DNA of 64,000 nucleotides from Shewanella sp. HN-41 (GCF_000217915.1 NZ_AFOZ01000037.1:62001-126000), one strand, 5' to 3'; shown: positions 28,144-39,679, counted from the first letter of the stretch. Translations and numbers: made by a program. Notes: generated from the sequence alone by a model not told the origin.

Positions 28144-29988
28144 ATGGATCATACTCCGCAGTCGCAACTCAAGCTGTTGCTTGCCAAAGGTAAAGAGCAA
28201 GGTTACTTAACCTATGCAGAAGTGAACGATCACTTACCTGCAGACATGGTCGATTCTGACCAGATCGAAGATATTATCCAGATGATAAATGACATGGGTA
28301 TTCGGGTGTTCGAAGAGGCCCCTGATGCCGATGACATGATGATGTCGGAAGACAACACCGACGAAGATGCAGCAGAAGAAGCTGCGGCGGCCCTAGCCAC
28401 AGTAGAGAGTGAGCTTGGTCGCACGACGGATCCCGTGCGCATGTACATGCGTGAAATGGGAACCGTCGAGCTTCTGACCCGTGAAGGCGAAATTGTTATC
28501 GCCAAACGCATCGAAGAAGGCATCAACACAGTTCAAAGCTCAGTCGCCGAATATCCACAAGCGATCGCCATGATCCTTGAACAGTTCGACCAATTTGAGG
28601 CCGATGAACTGCGTCTGTCTGATATTATCTCTGGATTTGTCAACCCAGATGAAGAAGATGTCGCGCCAACAGCCACTCACATCGGCTCAGAACTGTCGGA
28701 TGAAGATCTTGACGATGAAGATGACGAAGATGAGGACGATGAAGAAAGCGGCGATGACGATGATGACGGCAATAAAGGCCCTGATCCTGAAGAAGCACGT
28801 GAACGCTTTAGCCAATTAAGAACCGCCTATGAAAATGCGCTCAAAATCATTGAAGCTAAAGGTCGTGAACACCCAGAATCGGTCAAAGCCCTATTCGAAA
28901 TCGGCGAAATCTTCAAAGAATTCCGTCTAGTCCCTAAGCAATTTGACCGTTTAGTGAAAAGCATGCGTTCTATGATGGACCGTGTGCGCGTGCAAGAACG
29001 TTTGGTGATGAAGCTTTGCGTTGAGCAAGCCAAAATGCCGAAGAAAAATTTTGTTAAATTCTTCACCGGTAACGAAACCAATCTGGACTGGTTCCATGCC
29101 GAAAAGGCCTCAAACAAACCTTATGCCGAAGGCTTAAGAATGGTTGAGGAAGATGTGCTGCGCTGTCGTAGCAAACTTGCCGCCGTTGAAGAAGAAACAG
29201 GCTTAGCCATTGCGGCAATCAAAGATATCAACCGCCGCATGTCCATCGGTGAGGCTAAGGCCCGTCGTGCGAAAAAAGAAATGGTTGAGGCCAACTTACG
29301 TCTAGTGATTTCTATCGCCAAGAAATACACCAACCGTGGTCTACAATTCTTGGATTTGATCCAAGAAGGCAACATAGGTCTGATGAAAGCGGTAGATAAG
29401 TTCGAATACCGCCGTGGTTATAAGTTTTCAACCTATGCCACTTGGTGGATCCGTCAGGCGATTACCCGTTCAATCGCCGACCAAGCTCGCACCATCCGTA
29501 TTCCAGTGCATATGATCGAAACGATCAACAAGCTGAACCGTATTTCTCGCCAAATGCTACAGGAAATGGGCCGTGAACCCTCCCCTGAAGAGTTGGCAGA
29601 GCGTATGATGATGCCGGAAGACAAGATCCGTAAGGTACTGAAAATCGCTAAAGAACCTATCTCCATGGAAACCCCAATCGGTGACGATGAAGATTCGCAT
29701 TTAGGCGATTTTATCGAGGATACCACCCTCGAGTTACCACTGGACAGCGCCACTAGCGAAAGTCTCAAGAGCGCGACCCATGAGGTATTAGCAGGCCTAA
29801 CTGCCCGCGAAGCAAAAGTGCTGCGTATGCGTTTTGGTATCGATATGAATACCGACCACACACTGGAAGAAGTGGGTAAACAATTTGACGTAACCCGTGA
29901 ACGTATCCGTCAGATTGAAGCAAAAGCACTGCGTAAACTGCGCCACCCTTCACGCTCAGAAATCTTAAAGTCATTCCTAGATGAATAG
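28144..29988 (+). CDS. rpoD: RNA polymerase sigma-70 factor
   Basis: 614 residues from the ATG at 28144 ([20 protein letters not shown]); the frame continues upstream without a better start. Contains region 1.1, 1.2 ([12 protein letters not shown]), a non-conserved region with a long acidic run (about residues 195-215), regions 2.1-2.4 ([45 protein letters not shown]), 3 and 4 ([28 protein letters not shown]). Primary vegetative sigma factor. Last gene of the operon. Confidence 0.98.
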   Translation: MDHTPQSQLKLLLAKGKEQGYLTYAEVNDHLPADMVDSDQIEDIIQMINDMGIRVFEEAPDADDMMMSEDNTDEDAAEEAAAALATVESELGRTTDPVRMYMREMGTVELLTREGEIVIAKRIEEGINTVQSSVAEYPQAIAMILEQFDQFEADELRLSDIISGFVNPDEEDVAPTATHIGSELSDEDLDDEDDEDEDDEESGDDDDDGNKGPDPEEARERFSQLRTAYENALKIIEAKGREHPESVKALFEIGEIFKEFRLVPKQFDRLVKSMRSMMDRVRVQERLVMKLCVEQAKMPKKNFVKFFTGNETNLDWFHAEKASNKPYAEGLRMVEEDVLRCRSKLAAVEEETGLAIAAIKDINRRMSIGEAKARRAKKEMVEANLRLVISIAKKYTNRGLQFLDLIQEGNIGLMKAVDKFEYRRGYKFSTYATWWIRQAITRSIADQARTIRIPVHMIETINKLNRISRQMLQEMGREPSPEELAERMMMPEDKIRKVLKIAKEPISMETPIGDDEDSHLGDFIEDTTLELPLDSATSESLKSATHEVLAGLTAREAKVLRMRFGIDMNTDHTLEEVGKQFDVTRERIRQIEAKALRKLRHPSRSEILKSFLDE

Positions 29989-30025
29989 ACAGTTACAAGC
30001 CTAAAATAAGCTAAGTAATATTTGA

Positions 30026-30051
30026 AGCCCTGCCTATGCAGGGCTTTTTAT
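30026..30051 (+). terminator. Terminator of the rpsU-dnaG-rpoD operon
   Basis: Stem AAGCCCTGC / GCAGGGCTT with a 4-base loop followed by TTTTA, 38 bp past the rpoD stop. Confidence 0.9.
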
Positions 30052-30178
30052 TGCCTTTCCCACGCCAATATCCGTATAAGCACGGTATGGAAGCATTAAA
30101 TTTAGGCGACGATGGCATTTAAGTTGATTAACAGATAACCAATTGAATCAGTTGTGTGAATTTCAAACCAAAACACGG

Positions 30179-30207
30179 GTGACAAGCGCAAACAAGCTTA
30201 GTATACT
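30179..30207 (+). promoter_or_regulatory. Promoter of the tRNA gene
   Basis: GTGACA, 17-bp spacer, TATACT, followed by a GC-rich discriminator (CCTCCCGC), the layout of stringently controlled stable-RNA promoters. About 37 bp before the mature tRNA. Confidence 0.72.
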
Positions 30208-30243
30208 TCCTCCCGCTTTAGGTAATGACGATTGCCTCTAGTC

Positions 30244-30320
30244 GGCCCCTTAGCTCAGTTGGTTAGAGCACACGACTCATAATCGTTAGGTCCACGGTTC
30301 AAGTCCGTGAGGGGCCACCA
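30244..30320 (+). tRNA. tRNA with CAU anticodon, best read as tRNA-Ile2 (lysidine)
   Basis: A 77-nt cloverleaf with encoded CCA: acceptor stem GGCCCCU / AGGGGCC, D-loop AGCTCAGTTGGTTAGAGC, anticodon CAT at 30278-30280 in the loop CTCATAA, T-arm GGTTCAAGTCC. The acceptor stem, the anticodon stem (CGACU...AUCG) and T-loop match the bacterial minor isoleucine tRNA (E. coli ileX/ileY type, read as AUA after TilS makes lysidine) rather than elongator tRNA-Met. Automatic tools would call it Met. Its own promoter and terminator flank it. Confidence 0.9.
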
Positions 30321-30332
30321 CCCGATTCAACG

Positions 30333-30361
30333 AAAAAGCCCATTGTAAAATGGGCTTTTTT
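30333..30361 (+). terminator. Terminator of the tRNA gene
   Basis: AAAAAGCCCATT / AATGGGCTTTTTT with a 4-base loop, 12 bp past the tRNA CCA. Probably usable on both strands. Confidence 0.92.
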
Positions 30362-30470
30362 GTATCTAAAATATTTTCCCCACCGATTCGCCATGTATAT
30401 ACAGCCGACTCCCTAACTGATTGACTGTTTTATAGCTTCAGCTTGTGAGCTGTTAATTACCATCACCATA

Positions 30471-30525
30471 AAAATAGGCCCTTTGATAAGTGCTTAATCA
30501 GCAACACAATCAAAGAGCCTATTTA
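30471..30525 (-). terminator. Long stem-loop terminator of the chemoreceptor gene
   Basis: Arms AAATAGGC-CTTTGAT / ATCAAAG-GCCTATTT (one mismatch) around a 21-base loop; on the minus strand it is followed by TTTTTATGG. 34 bp past the stop codon. Confidence 0.75.
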
Positions 30526-30559
30526 AAATCAATGAGCCAATTCAGTAAATATCTGCGCG

Positions 30560-32680
30560 CTAGGTTTTTAACTTACCTAACTGCTCATGCTGCTGCTTCA
30601 CTAAGTTAGCCAATACCACACTGCTTTGCTGCGCCTCGCCCGCAAGGCGAGCAAGTTCAGAGGCCGAATCAGAAATACCGGTAATATTGCGATTAACTTC
30701 TTCAGTCACCGCGCTCTGCTCTTCTGCAGCGGCGGCAATATGGGTTACTTGGGCCGAGATCTCTTCTATCTGACTGACCATAGAGTTAAGGGATATCAGT
30801 GCTTGTTCGGTTTGCGAAACTGCCATTTGCGCGCGCTCGGCCCCTTTATCAATAATCCCAGAAGCACTGTGCACCTCTTTTTGCAATGCATCGATAAGCA
30901 CGCTGATATCATCGGTTGAACTTTGGGTTTTAGAGGCGAGCGCCCTCACCTCATCGGCGACAACCGCAAAACCACGACCTTGCTCTCCCGCCCTAGCCGC
31001 TTCAATGGCTGCGTTTAAAGCGAGCAAGTTAGTTTGCGCGGCAATGGAGCTAATCACCTCAAGGATGCGGCTGATATTTGTGCTACTTTCAGCGACTTTA
31101 CTGACGGCAATTTTTGCCTGCATCGATTCTTGGGACATGGTCGCCACAAAGTCCATCGCCTTGGTTAGGCTTTCTTCACTGTGGCGAATATTACGAGACA
31201 TGGCCTCTGTCTCTGAGGCTGTTTGTTCCGAGGCTTTAGCGACTTCGAGAGCCGTCGCGCTCATTTGATTTACGGCTGTGACCACACTTTCAATTTCACC
31301 ATACTGCCGATGCACACTGTCACGGGTTAGTTGGGCAATTTTTGCCGAGGATTGGCTTTCCTCTTGGGTACGACCCGCTAAGGTTTTTAGCTCTGCAATT
31401 AAGTTCTTTAACTTATAGATGAAGGAATTAAACCCTTTTCCAAGGGCAATCAATTCCGCATGGGCATCCACTTCTATCGATTGAGTGAGATCGCCCTCTG
31501 CACTGGCTAAATGCTCAACACGACCTTGGATCATCTTAAGAGGAGAGATGATACTGCGGATAACGAGACTAATAGTCACCACGGCAAGAACTGAGACGAC
31601 TAAACCCACAATCAATAATAGGCTGCCTAATGAGGCCGCCATTTCATCCATTTTATCGTGGAGTGCGATCGAACTCTTATAGGCCTGCACCTTAGGGACT
31701 TGGATAGCTAATGACCACTCGGCATTGGCGAGGGGAATTTTGATCGGATAAGCAACGATAATCTCATCGTCATTCATCATGTACTTGCCATTCTTGTGTA
31801 ACGAGATGATTTGCGAAGCCAATTGAGGATCGACCGATTCGGATAAGGGCCGAGCTTTTTTACTGTAATGGCTGGCCGCAACCACTAGACCTCGGGTACT
31901 TAAAAGGGTCACTTTGGCCTGACCGTCATAGAGACTCTTTGACAGCGTATCAATCAGGGACTGAAATACTGGCAAATTGACATCCACCCCTACCACACCA
32001 ATAAATTGTTTATGCTTAAGTACAGCCACAGTCAACGACGTCATTAACGCGGTATTACCAGGGGTAATTTCGTATAAATAAGGTTCCATCAGACAGGGTT
32101 TGAGAGTCTCTTTAGCACACAAATACCATTCAGCATCTCTGATCCCAAACTCATTCAAACTGCTGAGGTACTTTTCTGCCGAATCATCAACCTGTTGATG
32201 TTCAACGCTACCATCATCATTGCGAGTGTAATAAACCTCTAGGGCGCCCGACGAGGTCACACTATGGCTCACCTGAACATTCAGAAACTCGCTATCGAGA
32301 CCATCGTAACCATTAGGTTCAAACTGGGCATACATAGAAGAGACCTGCGCATTCTTCCTGAGCACTGCCGCCACTGTAAGTTCTAAGCGATCACGCTTTA
32401 AGGGTAATTCTTCTGCGGTACTTTCAAGCATGCCAGCGAAAGAAAAGGGGATCCGGTAAGCTTCATTAATAAATCCAGCGACCATTTCACCATACTCGCC
32501 GGCGCGAGCTTCGAGCTTATCGCGGGTTTCGTTTTGTAAGCTATTTTGTACTTGCTCGGATAACTGAGCGTTTTGATCCGATAGCATCCACCAGAGGCTG
32601 ATTGATAAAATTGCGACTATCGATAGGAACAAGGCGGAAGTGATCCACAACAACTTAGTACTGATGGACAAATGCTTCAT
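30560..32680 (-). CDS. Methyl-accepting chemotaxis protein with periplasmic Cache-type sensor
   Basis: 706 residues: transmembrane helix about 12-32, a large periplasmic domain about 40-345 of dCache type ([39 protein letters not shown]), second helix about 350-375, HAMP about 375-430, then the cytoplasmic signalling hairpin with the tip [20 protein letters not shown]. The ligand is not known; dCache domains often bind amino acids or organic acids. Signals through CheA/CheW. Monocistronic, just beside the beta-glucoside locus but with no evident functional tie. Confidence 0.93.
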   Translation of the reverse strand: MKHLSISTKLLWITSALFLSIVAILSISLWWMLSDQNAQLSEQVQNSLQNETRDKLEARAGEYGEMVAGFINEAYRIPFSFAGMLESTAEELPLKRDRLELTVAAVLRKNAQVSSMYAQFEPNGYDGLDSEFLNVQVSHSVTSSGALEVYYTRNDDGSVEHQQVDDSAEKYLSSLNEFGIRDAEWYLCAKETLKPCLMEPYLYEITPGNTALMTSLTVAVLKHKQFIGVVGVDVNLPVFQSLIDTLSKSLYDGQAKVTLLSTRGLVVAASHYSKKARPLSESVDPQLASQIISLHKNGKYMMNDDEIIVAYPIKIPLANAEWSLAIQVPKVQAYKSSIALHDKMDEMAASLGSLLLIVGLVVSVLAVVTISLVIRSIISPLKMIQGRVEHLASAEGDLTQSIEVDAHAELIALGKGFNSFIYKLKNLIAELKTLAGRTQEESQSSAKIAQLTRDSVHRQYGEIESVVTAVNQMSATALEVAKASEQTASETEAMSRNIRHSEESLTKAMDFVATMSQESMQAKIAVSKVAESSTNISRILEVISSIAAQTNLLALNAAIEAARAGEQGRGFAVVADEVRALASKTQSSTDDISVLIDALQKEVHSASGIIDKGAERAQMAVSQTEQALISLNSMVSQIEEISAQVTHIAAAAEEQSAVTEEVNRNITGISDSASELARLAGEAQQSSVVLANLVKQQHEQLGKLKT

Positions 32681-32841
32681 CGAGTAAACTCCAAAGGATA
32701 GAAGGTCAAGAGCCTAAATATTTTGATCTAGTTCATTTTTATTTTTGCTTCTCAGTTTAAAAAATAGCACTCAGAATAGGGATTACCAGTGCCAAAGATA
32801 AAGAATTGTTACTAACAAGTAAAACTTTTGGGTGATAAAAT

Positions 32842-32878
32842 AAAAAAGACCAAATTCAAATAAATGAACTCGGTCTTA
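32842..32878 (-). terminator. Terminator of the sugar kinase gene
   Basis: Paired AAGACC...GGTCTT with inner ATTCA/TGAA(C)T pairing; minus strand ends in TTTTTTATTTT. 34 bp after the kinase stop. Confidence 0.78.
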
Positions 32879-32911
32879 AATATCAAACACTATTTCAGAT
32901 TGAGCCTAAAA

Positions 32912-33808
32912 TTAGCGTCCCCACAACCAAGCGGCACCACGCACGCCCGATGAAGCGCCATAACAGTTTTTAACAACCGGTGTGTGGCACTCACGGCCAA
33001 CTACATATAACGGTAAGACTTTTGGCAATTCAGTGTAAATAGCATCGATGTTAGACACACCGCCGCCTAGGACGATAACATCAGGATCTATCATATTGAT
33101 CACATGGGCCAATGAGCGAGCTAAACGATCAATAAAGCGATCAAATGCCTGAGTCGCCAGCGGATCGCCCGCTTGCATCATTTGGGCAATTTCAATACCG
33201 CTGTCAGCAACACCACCTGCGGCGCGAAAATCGCGTACAAAGCCCGTCCCTGATATAAAAGTCTCGATGCAGTCTCTGTTACCGCAAAAACACGTCGTGG
33301 TATTAAATTCATCGGCTTTCATCCAAGGCAAAGGATTATGACCCCACTCGCCACCGATACCATTACCACCATCATGCACTTGCCCTTTGATGGCGATACC
33401 TGCACCACATCCAGTACCAATAATGGCGCCAAAGACCACTGACTTGCCAGCAGCGGCGCCATCGACCGCTTCTGATACGGCAAAACAGTTCGCATCATTG
33501 GCGATCTTTACCTTACGGTTTAATCGAGCGCCCAGATCCACATCGAGGGGATGACCATTGATCCACGTTGAATTGGCATTTTTAACTAGGCCAGTAAAAG
33601 GGGAAATCACCCCAGGAATACCTATGCCTATCGTGGCTGTTTGCTGCAAGCTTTCTTCAACTTCTGTCACGAGTGCGACTAACGCATCGACTGTCGCAAC
33701 ATATTCTCTCGGTGTTGGGATGCGTTTACGAAACACTTCTTTACCAGCGTCGTCTAATGCGACTAACTCGATTTTTGTGCCACCAAGATCGATACCTATT
33801 CGTAACAT
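32912..33808 (-). CDS. mak: ROK-family sugar kinase, Mak-like fructokinase
   Basis: About 298 residues of the ROK family. The nucleotide-binding start MLRIGIDLGGTKIELVALD, the GIPG and NDANCFAVSEA sugar-site motifs, and the zinc motif CFCGNRDCIE are present. The run KNANSTWINGHPLD and the SSGVRGAAWLWG end closely match E. coli Mak (fructokinase/mannokinase), so hexose phosphorylation is the expected reaction. In this locus it would phosphorylate a hexose released from beta-glucosides, glucose by inference. The ATG at 33808 has GGAG seven bases upstream; the frame extends to a TTG at 33826. Confidence 0.85.
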   Translation of the reverse strand: MLRIGIDLGGTKIELVALDDAGKEVFRKRIPTPREYVATVDALVALVTEVEESLQQTATIGIGIPGVISPFTGLVKNANSTWINGHPLDVDLGARLNRKVKIANDANCFAVSEAVDGAAAGKSVVFGAIIGTGCGAGIAIKGQVHDGGNGIGGEWGHNPLPWMKADEFNTTTCFCGNRDCIETFISGTGFVRDFRAAGGVADSGIEIAQMMQAGDPLATQAFDRFIDRLARSLAHVINMIDPDVIVLGGGVSNIDAIYTELPKVLPLYVVGRECHTPVVKNCYGASSGVRGAAWLWGR

Positions 33809-33960
33809 CAACTTACTCCATCTCAATATATTTAACGCAAAGCGGCTCTGTAAAGCTCGGCTCTACTGCCTGATGCCATACACTGTAATTGAAAACTAAC
33901 TCAGGCCAAAAACAACATTAGCCCCTGTCAAAGGAAAGACTGTTTATTACAGCAAGCAAT

Positions 33961-33998
33961 GAAGGCGCAGTCGTCATTTGAACGACTCACTGCGCCTC
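33961..33998. terminator. GC-rich stem-loop after the GH3 gene
   Basis: Long hairpin GAAGGCGCAGTCGTC / ACGACT-ACTGCGCCTC just past the GH3 stop, without a T-run on the minus strand. It may stabilise the GH3 message or slow read-through into the kinase gene. Confidence 0.5.
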
Positions 33999-34009
33999 GG
34001 GGTTTTATA

Positions 34010-36666
34010 TTATGGGCACTCGACCGATGCCATATTCATCGTCTTTGGCTTTAAGATGATATCGCTAAAACTGATATCCACAACGCCCGATGAAGATAAT
34101 GTGAATGGAGAGATAATTTTACCAAAATCAATCCCCTGCCCCTGATAACAAGTGAGATCTATATTTAGCTCACTCCAAGTATCAAGGTTTAATGCGCTTA
34201 GCCGAGGGCTGATATCCACATGGGCTCGACAATCGCCTTCACAGGTCATACCGACATTAACTGGCGCAGTAATCGATGAACCTACTTTGACTTGCATACT
34301 GAGCACTGACTTACTCGCCAGATAAGCTCGTAAGTCTTCAGGGAAGTTCCCCTGCAGGCTCACAAAACCAAGCGCTTTACCGTTGAAGCTGACATGGCGG
34401 GCATCTTCTTGTACTTGTTTATCAAGAGTTTTGATCGTGACAACATCATTCGACTGCGTGCTGCTCGCGATAGGTTCCATCGAAACCTTGTCACCTTGAA
34501 CACTGCCAATCAACATTTTCCAAGGCGCCTTTACGGCACGCTCGAATAACGGCTTCTGGCTGAGTTGCACTTGCTCACTGAAGTTATCTTCGGACAGGCG
34601 ATTCGATAATAACGCAGGTGCAGTACTATCAGCCTTATCCGCATAGCTTAGACCATAGCCATAGGGTAAGAGTGGCGAATAATCACTGTCGTGAACATTC
34701 ACTTGAGTTTGCTGTGGTGTCGACGGCCATGAGAAAGACAATTTGCCATTAAAGTCATACTGCACATCGCCATTAGCCTGAGTGAATAACACTTCGGCAA
34801 TCCCAGAGCCTTCGGAGCCAGGTAACCAAGCGGCGACAAAAGCGTCGGAGGCATTTAACTCAGGATTGACCCACAAAGGTCGACCGCTGATAAACACAGA
34901 GACCACAGGAACCCCAGCGGCTTTAAGCTTGTGCAATAAAGCTAAGTCACGCTTATTCCCCCTTTGATACTCAAGATTATCGATATCTCCATTGCCTTCG
35001 GCATAGGGCTCTTCACCAAATACCACAATCGCCACATCGGGTTTATTCGCAGCATCGAATTGGCCATCAACACTCAGCACTGCGCTACCGCCGCTGGCAG
35101 AAACCACCTTTGCTATACCGGCATAAATCGATGTCGCGCCGGGGAAATCGGCATTTTGATTATCTGTACCCTGCCAAGTAATAGACCAACCACCCGATTG
35201 CTTGCCAATATTATCGGCGGCATCGCCTGCAACGAGCACCTTAGCCTTGGGCGATAACGGCAGTAAATGCTGATTGTTTTTAATAAAACCAATGATTCAC
35301 GCACCGCTTGGCGCGCAACGTCCCTGTGGCTCGCTTGGCCAATTAACTCAGTTTTACCCGATAAAGGGCGCTTAGCAGGACTGGGCTTTTCAAATAATCC
35401 CGCCCGAATTTTCACCCGTAGGATACGGCTCACTGCATCGTCAATCCGCGCTTGACTGATCAAGCCCGACTTAACTTGCGCGATAGTGTTTTCATATAAG
35501 GGCTTCCATGCGGCTGTAGGCACCATAAAGACGTCTAAGCCTGCATTTACGGCCTGGGGACAGGATTCATTGCTGCAACCTTCAACCTGCCCATGGCCAT
35601 TCCAATCGCCAACGACAAAACCATCAAAGCCCATGCGGGTCTTAAGCACATCGGTCAATAAATAAGGATTACCGTGATTTTTAGCGCCGTGCCAACTATT
35701 GAATGAGGCCATAACAGTTTGCGCGCCCGCGGTTAACCCGCCGACATAACCTTGGGCATGAATATCAAACAAGGCTTGTTCGGATGCGAGATTATCGCCC
35801 TGATCATCTCCCGCTTCGGTACCACCATCCCCTAAGAAATGTTTTACCGTGGCGATAACATGCTGATCCGATAAGAAGTCTTTATCATTGCCACCTTGTA
35901 ATCCCTCGACAATCGCGTGGGAATAGGACTTAACGATGACAGGATCTTCAGAGTAACCCTCATAGGTTCGTCCCCAGCGGTCATCACGCACTACGGCGAC
36001 AGTCGGCGCAAATACCCAATCGATCCCAGTCACCATCACTTCTTTGGCGGTGATCGCAGCAATTTGCTGAATAAGCTCTGGGTGATGGGCCGCGCCTAAT
36101 CCTATGTTATGTGGGAACAGGGTTGCGCCAATCACATTGTTGTGACCATGAACCGCATCCGTCCCCCACATGGTTGGGATATTGATGCCATCGAGCGAAT
36201 CATCCACAGAGGCTTGAAACATAGCGTCGGCTAAGGCAATCCAATCTGCTGGTGTCGCATGTTTATCTTGGTTCGGGTAAGAACCTCCACCATTCAAATA
36301 GGAACCAAAGCCATATTTGCGCATATCTTCGACCGTGATATCGCGGATCTCAGGTTGGATCATCTGTGCGACTTTCTGCTCTAGCGTCATTTTTGCAAGT
36401 AAATCTGCGACTCGCTTTTCAACATCCGGCTGATTTTTATGGGGGATAGTTAACTGCGGCCAAATATTAATATCGGTAGACTTGCCAGCGATACTGTAGC
36501 CATTCGGACTATTGGGTAAGCTAGATGCGACCACATCATTCGGTGTTACAGACTGACTAGGCTCTGTTTCCTGTTCTGTTTTACTGCATCCACTTAAGCT
36601 GGCGCTGATCAGCACAGCCAATAAACTCAAGCTAAACGCTTTGGGTATCAATGCGATAACGCTCAT
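34010..36666 (-). pseudogene. GH3 beta-glucosidase lipoprotein, frameshifted in this sequence
   Basis: Two overlapping open frames together encode a full GH3 exo-beta-glucosidase of about 885 residues. The N-terminal frame starts at ATG 36666 (GGTGAG upstream) with a lipobox LSGC (Cys27), the GH3 TIM barrel (EQKVAQMIQPEI, MWGTDAVHGHNN, KHFLGDGGT) and the nucleophile Asp354 in GFVVGDWNG. At the A-run at 35277-35281 the frame is lost: reading gives LVLLKTISIY and stops soon. One more A gives LVLLKNNQHLLPLSPKAKVLVAGD, and the second frame carries on through the alpha/beta sandwich (LVAGDAADNIGKQSGGW) and a C-terminal domain to 34010. Either a real mutation, a sequencing error, or rescued by slippage on the A-run. 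Substrates would be cello-oligosaccharides or other beta-glucosides, in the periplasm. Confidence 0.85.
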
Positions 36667-36749
36667 AATTCTCACCCTTAAAAAATACAATGTCTTAATA
36701 CACACGCCGTGTGCGCATCCATGTGGTTAATCGTCGTGTTTTAATGGAT

Positions 36750-38045
36750 TTAAAATCTTGGTCTTGGGGCATCACAACCCTTGGCGCCGTAATAGGCGAT
36801 AAAACCATAACAAAGCAGCGGTAAAATAAAGGCCAATTGGATACCAAAATGATCGGCTAAGACACCTTGAAATAAGGGCACAATCGCACCGCCCACAATC
36901 GCCAAACATAAAATGCCTGAGCCTTGACTGGTGTGTTGCTCAAGATCTTGCAATGCCAAGCTGAAAATCGTCGGGAACATAATAGAGTTACATAGCCCAA
37001 CTAACAGTAAGGCCCACATCGCCATCGCCCCAGTACTGAACATGGCTAAGGCCACCAACAGGCAAGCACAAATTGCATTAAAGGCTAACACTTTGCCAGC
37101 CTTGATTTTTTGCATTACGGCCGCGCCCATAAAACGCCCAACCATAGCGCCACCAAAATAGTAGGCAATGTAATGGGCGGCTTCGGCGTGGGTGTAACCG
37201 CCAATATCGGGCTGAACTAAAAAGCTAATCAGAAAACTACCAATGGCGACTTCGGCCCCCACATACACAAAAATCCCCACGCTACCGAGAACAAGATGTG
37301 GATATCGCCATGCACTGCCCAGCACCTTAGCACTGCTCGCTGGCAGTTTTTGCCCTAAAAATGGCAACTTTAACAGCATGAAAATCACCGCCAGCACAAA
37401 TAAACTGGCCGCTAAAATCAAATAAGGAACTTGTACCGTGCTCGCTTGAGCCGCAGTGCTGGCCACAACATCGGGTGCGACCTCTCCCGTCATTTGATGT
37501 GAAGTCGATAAAATCAACCAACTGCCAAAAAACGGGGCGACTGTGGTGCCAAAGGAATTAAACGCTTGGGTCAGAGTGAGTCTTGATGAGGCAGTTTTCG
37601 CGGGTCCCAGCACGCTAACGTAGGGATTAGCCGCCACTTGTAGAATCGTAATGCCAGAGGCTAAAACGAAGAAAGCGCCAAGGAACATCCAATAGGAAGC
37701 GAAACTCGCCGAAGGATAGAACAATAAGCAGCCTAAGCAAGCTATACCAAGCCCGGTGACTATGCCTTTTTGATAACCAATCTTGCCCACAAGTGCACCC
37801 GCAGGGATTGAGACAATGAAATAAGCCCCAAAAAAACAAAACTGCACCAGCATGGCTTGAGCGTAGTTCAGCTCAAACATATTTTTTAAATAAGGTATTA
37901 AGATATCGTTAAGACAAGTGATAAATCCCCACATGAAAAACAACGATGTTAATGCCACTAAAGCGAACTTAAAGTTGCCACTCTGGTGCACACTCGTTGC
38001 TGCCTCACTCACCGCACTCGCCTCAGTTTCATTTACTATCGCCAT
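36750..38045 (-). CDS. GluP/FucP-type MFS sugar:proton symporter
   Basis: 431 residues with 12 hydrophobic helices. The segments [45 protein letters not shown] and [20 protein letters not shown] are typical of the FHS subgroup of MFS (FucP, Brucella GluP), which take up glucose, galactose or fucose. Fits import of glucose released in the periplasm by the GH3 enzyme. The leftward head gene of the GluP-GH3-Mak side, starting near the divergent operator. GH3 follows 83 bp later, with a CACACG-C-CGTGTG palindrome between. Confidence 0.88.
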   Translation of the reverse strand: MAIVNETEASAVSEAATSVHQSGNFKFALVALTSLFFMWGFITCLNDILIPYLKNMFELNYAQAMLVQFCFFGAYFIVSIPAGALVGKIGYQKGIVTGLGIACLGCLLFYPSASFASYWMFLGAFFVLASGITILQVAANPYVSVLGPAKTASSRLTLTQAFNSFGTTVAPFFGSWLILSTSHQMTGEVAPDVVASTAAQASTVQVPYLILAASLFVLAVIFMLLKLPFLGQKLPASSAKVLGSAWRYPHLVLGSVGIFVYVGAEVAIGSFLISFLVQPDIGGYTHAEAAHYIAYYFGGAMVGRFMGAAVMQKIKAGKVLAFNAICACLLVALAMFSTGAMAMWALLLVGLCNSIMFPTIFSLALQDLEQHTSQGSGILCLAIVGGAIVPLFQGVLADHFGIQLAFILPLLCYGFIAYYGAKGCDAPRPRF

Positions 38046-38168
38046 ATTTGCCCTATTCTCCCCAACCGATTACCTAGATAAAAACCGTTTAATTTTCTCG
38101 GTCAATATGGCGTGATTAATTTATCCGAATCACATATTGACCTTTTTATGATTAGTCACTAACCTCGA

Positions 38169-38182
38169 TGTAAGCGCTTTCA
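38169..38182. promoter_or_regulatory. LacI-family operator in the divergent bgl promoter region
   Basis: TGTAAGCGCTTTCA, a near-palindrome with the AAGCGCTT core typical of LacI-family operators, halfway between the divergent transporter and GH1 genes. It shares the TGTAAGCGCTT core with the perfect site at 42635-42656, which points to control by the LacI-type regulator at 41064. Confidence 0.8.
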
Positions 38183-38313
38183 TTGTTAACATGTCGATAA
38201 CCAAAGTCAATATTTTTAGTGACTGTCGGCAAGCATCTTTACTCTTTTTATCTTGAACTCTGTGTTTTAAATCGCAGGCATAAATTCAAAAATATAATTA
38301 AGTGACTGAATAT

Positions 38314-39669
38314 ATGAACATATCCTTACCAAAGAACTCGATACTCCAAAGTGAAGCATTTACTTTTGGTGTTGCGACCTCTTCATTTCAAATCGAAGGT
38401 GGCGTGGACTCTCGCCAACCCTGTATTTGGGATACCTTCTGTGCAACACCGGATAAAATCCGTGATGCCTCCAATGGCAATGTTGCCTGCAACCACTTGA
38501 ATCTATGGAAAGAAGATATCGCCTTGATCGCGTCACTCGGGGTTGATGCCTACCGTTTTTCAATCGCATGGGGACGGGTCTTAAATCAAGATGGCAGCAT
38601 TAATCAGCAGGGAGTTAATTTCTACATTGGGATTCTAGACGAGCTAAAACGTAGAAATATCAAAGCATTTGTCACGCTTTACCATTGGGATCTGCCTCAA
38701 CATATTGAGGACCAAGGCGGCTGGTTAAACCGAGATACAGCTTACCTTTTCAAAGATTATGCCGACAAAATAAGCCAAGCCTTCGGCGACAGAGTCTATT
38801 CCTACGCCACCTTAAATGAACCCTTTTGCAGCTCATATTTAGGCTATGAAGCAGGCATTCACGCCCCCGGTTTAATGAAAAAAGCCTATGGCCGCCAATC
38901 GGCTCACCACCTATTGCTCGCCCACGGTTTAGCGATGCAAGTACTGCAAAAGAACAGCCCTAACAGCATGAATGGCATAGTGCTTAACTTCACACCTTGC
39001 TACGCATTAACAGAAAGTGCCGCCGATATTCAGGCCGCAAAACAAGCCGATGATTACTTTAACCAGTGGTATATCAAGCCCATTTTCGATGCCGCTTACC
39101 CAGACCTTCTCACAGCATTAGCGCCAGAAGACAGACCGGAAATTCACGACGGTGATCTTGAACTTATCAGTCAACCAATTGATTTTTTAGGGGTTAACTT
39201 TTATACCCGCGCTGTTTATCAGGCCGATGCAGAACAAGGATTTGTACAAGTTGATTTATCTGGGGTACCTAAGACCGACATAGGCTGGGAGATCTATCCG
39301 CAAGCCTTTACCGAGTTACTGGTTTCTTTAGATCAAACCTATGATTTACCACCTGTTTTCATCACAGAAAATGGCGCCGCCATGGACGATAAATGTATTG
39401 ATGGGCGTATCGATGACTTCGATAGACTCAGCTATTACCAGCACCATTTAACCGCTGTAGACAATGCCATAGTACAAGGCGTTAACATTCAGGGTTACTT
39501 TGCCTGGAGCTTGATGGATAATTTTGAGTGGGCCGAAGGCTACTTAAAACGTTTTGGTATAGTCTATGTGGATTATGCGAGCCAAACCCGAACAATAAAA
39601 GCCAGTGGTCAAGCCTACAGCGACTTGATTCGCTCAAGGGCTCACTTAACTAATAACAATAACAAATAA
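38314..39669 (+). CDS. bglA: GH1 beta-glucosidase
   Basis: About 451 residues, cytoplasmic (no signal peptide). The GH1 TIM barrel with acid/base Glu in TLNEPF (residue about 169) and nucleophile Glu in ITENGA (about 352); FGVATSSFQIEGG and YRFSIAWGR are also canonical. Hydrolyses beta-glucosides such as cellobiose or aryl-glucosides after uptake. The frame begins at a GTG at 38302, but ATG 38314 is the likelier start. First gene of the rightward operon GH1-GPH-LacI, 10 bp before the transporter. Confidence 0.92.
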   Translation: MNISLPKNSILQSEAFTFGVATSSFQIEGGVDSRQPCIWDTFCATPDKIRDASNGNVACNHLNLWKEDIALIASLGVDAYRFSIAWGRVLNQDGSINQQGVNFYIGILDELKRRNIKAFVTLYHWDLPQHIEDQGGWLNRDTAYLFKDYADKISQAFGDRVYSYATLNEPFCSSYLGYEAGIHAPGLMKKAYGRQSAHHLLLAHGLAMQVLQKNSPNSMNGIVLNFTPCYALTESAADIQAAKQADDYFNQWYIKPIFDAAYPDLLTALAPEDRPEIHDGDLELISQPIDFLGVNFYTRAVYQADAEQGFVQVDLSGVPKTDIGWEIYPQAFTELLVSLDQTYDLPPVFITENGAAMDDKCIDGRIDDFDRLSYYQHHLTAVDNAIVQGVNIQGYFAWSLMDNFEWAEGYLKRFGIVYVDYASQTRTIKASGQAYSDLIRSRAHLTNNNNK

Positions 39670-39679
39670 GACGAACGCC

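Noticed and set aside
35270..35290. Programmed -1 frameshift in the GH3 gene
   Set aside because: No X XXY YYZ heptamer in the proper frame and no evident downstream pseudoknot; a plain indel is more likely, although slippage at A5 cannot be excluded.
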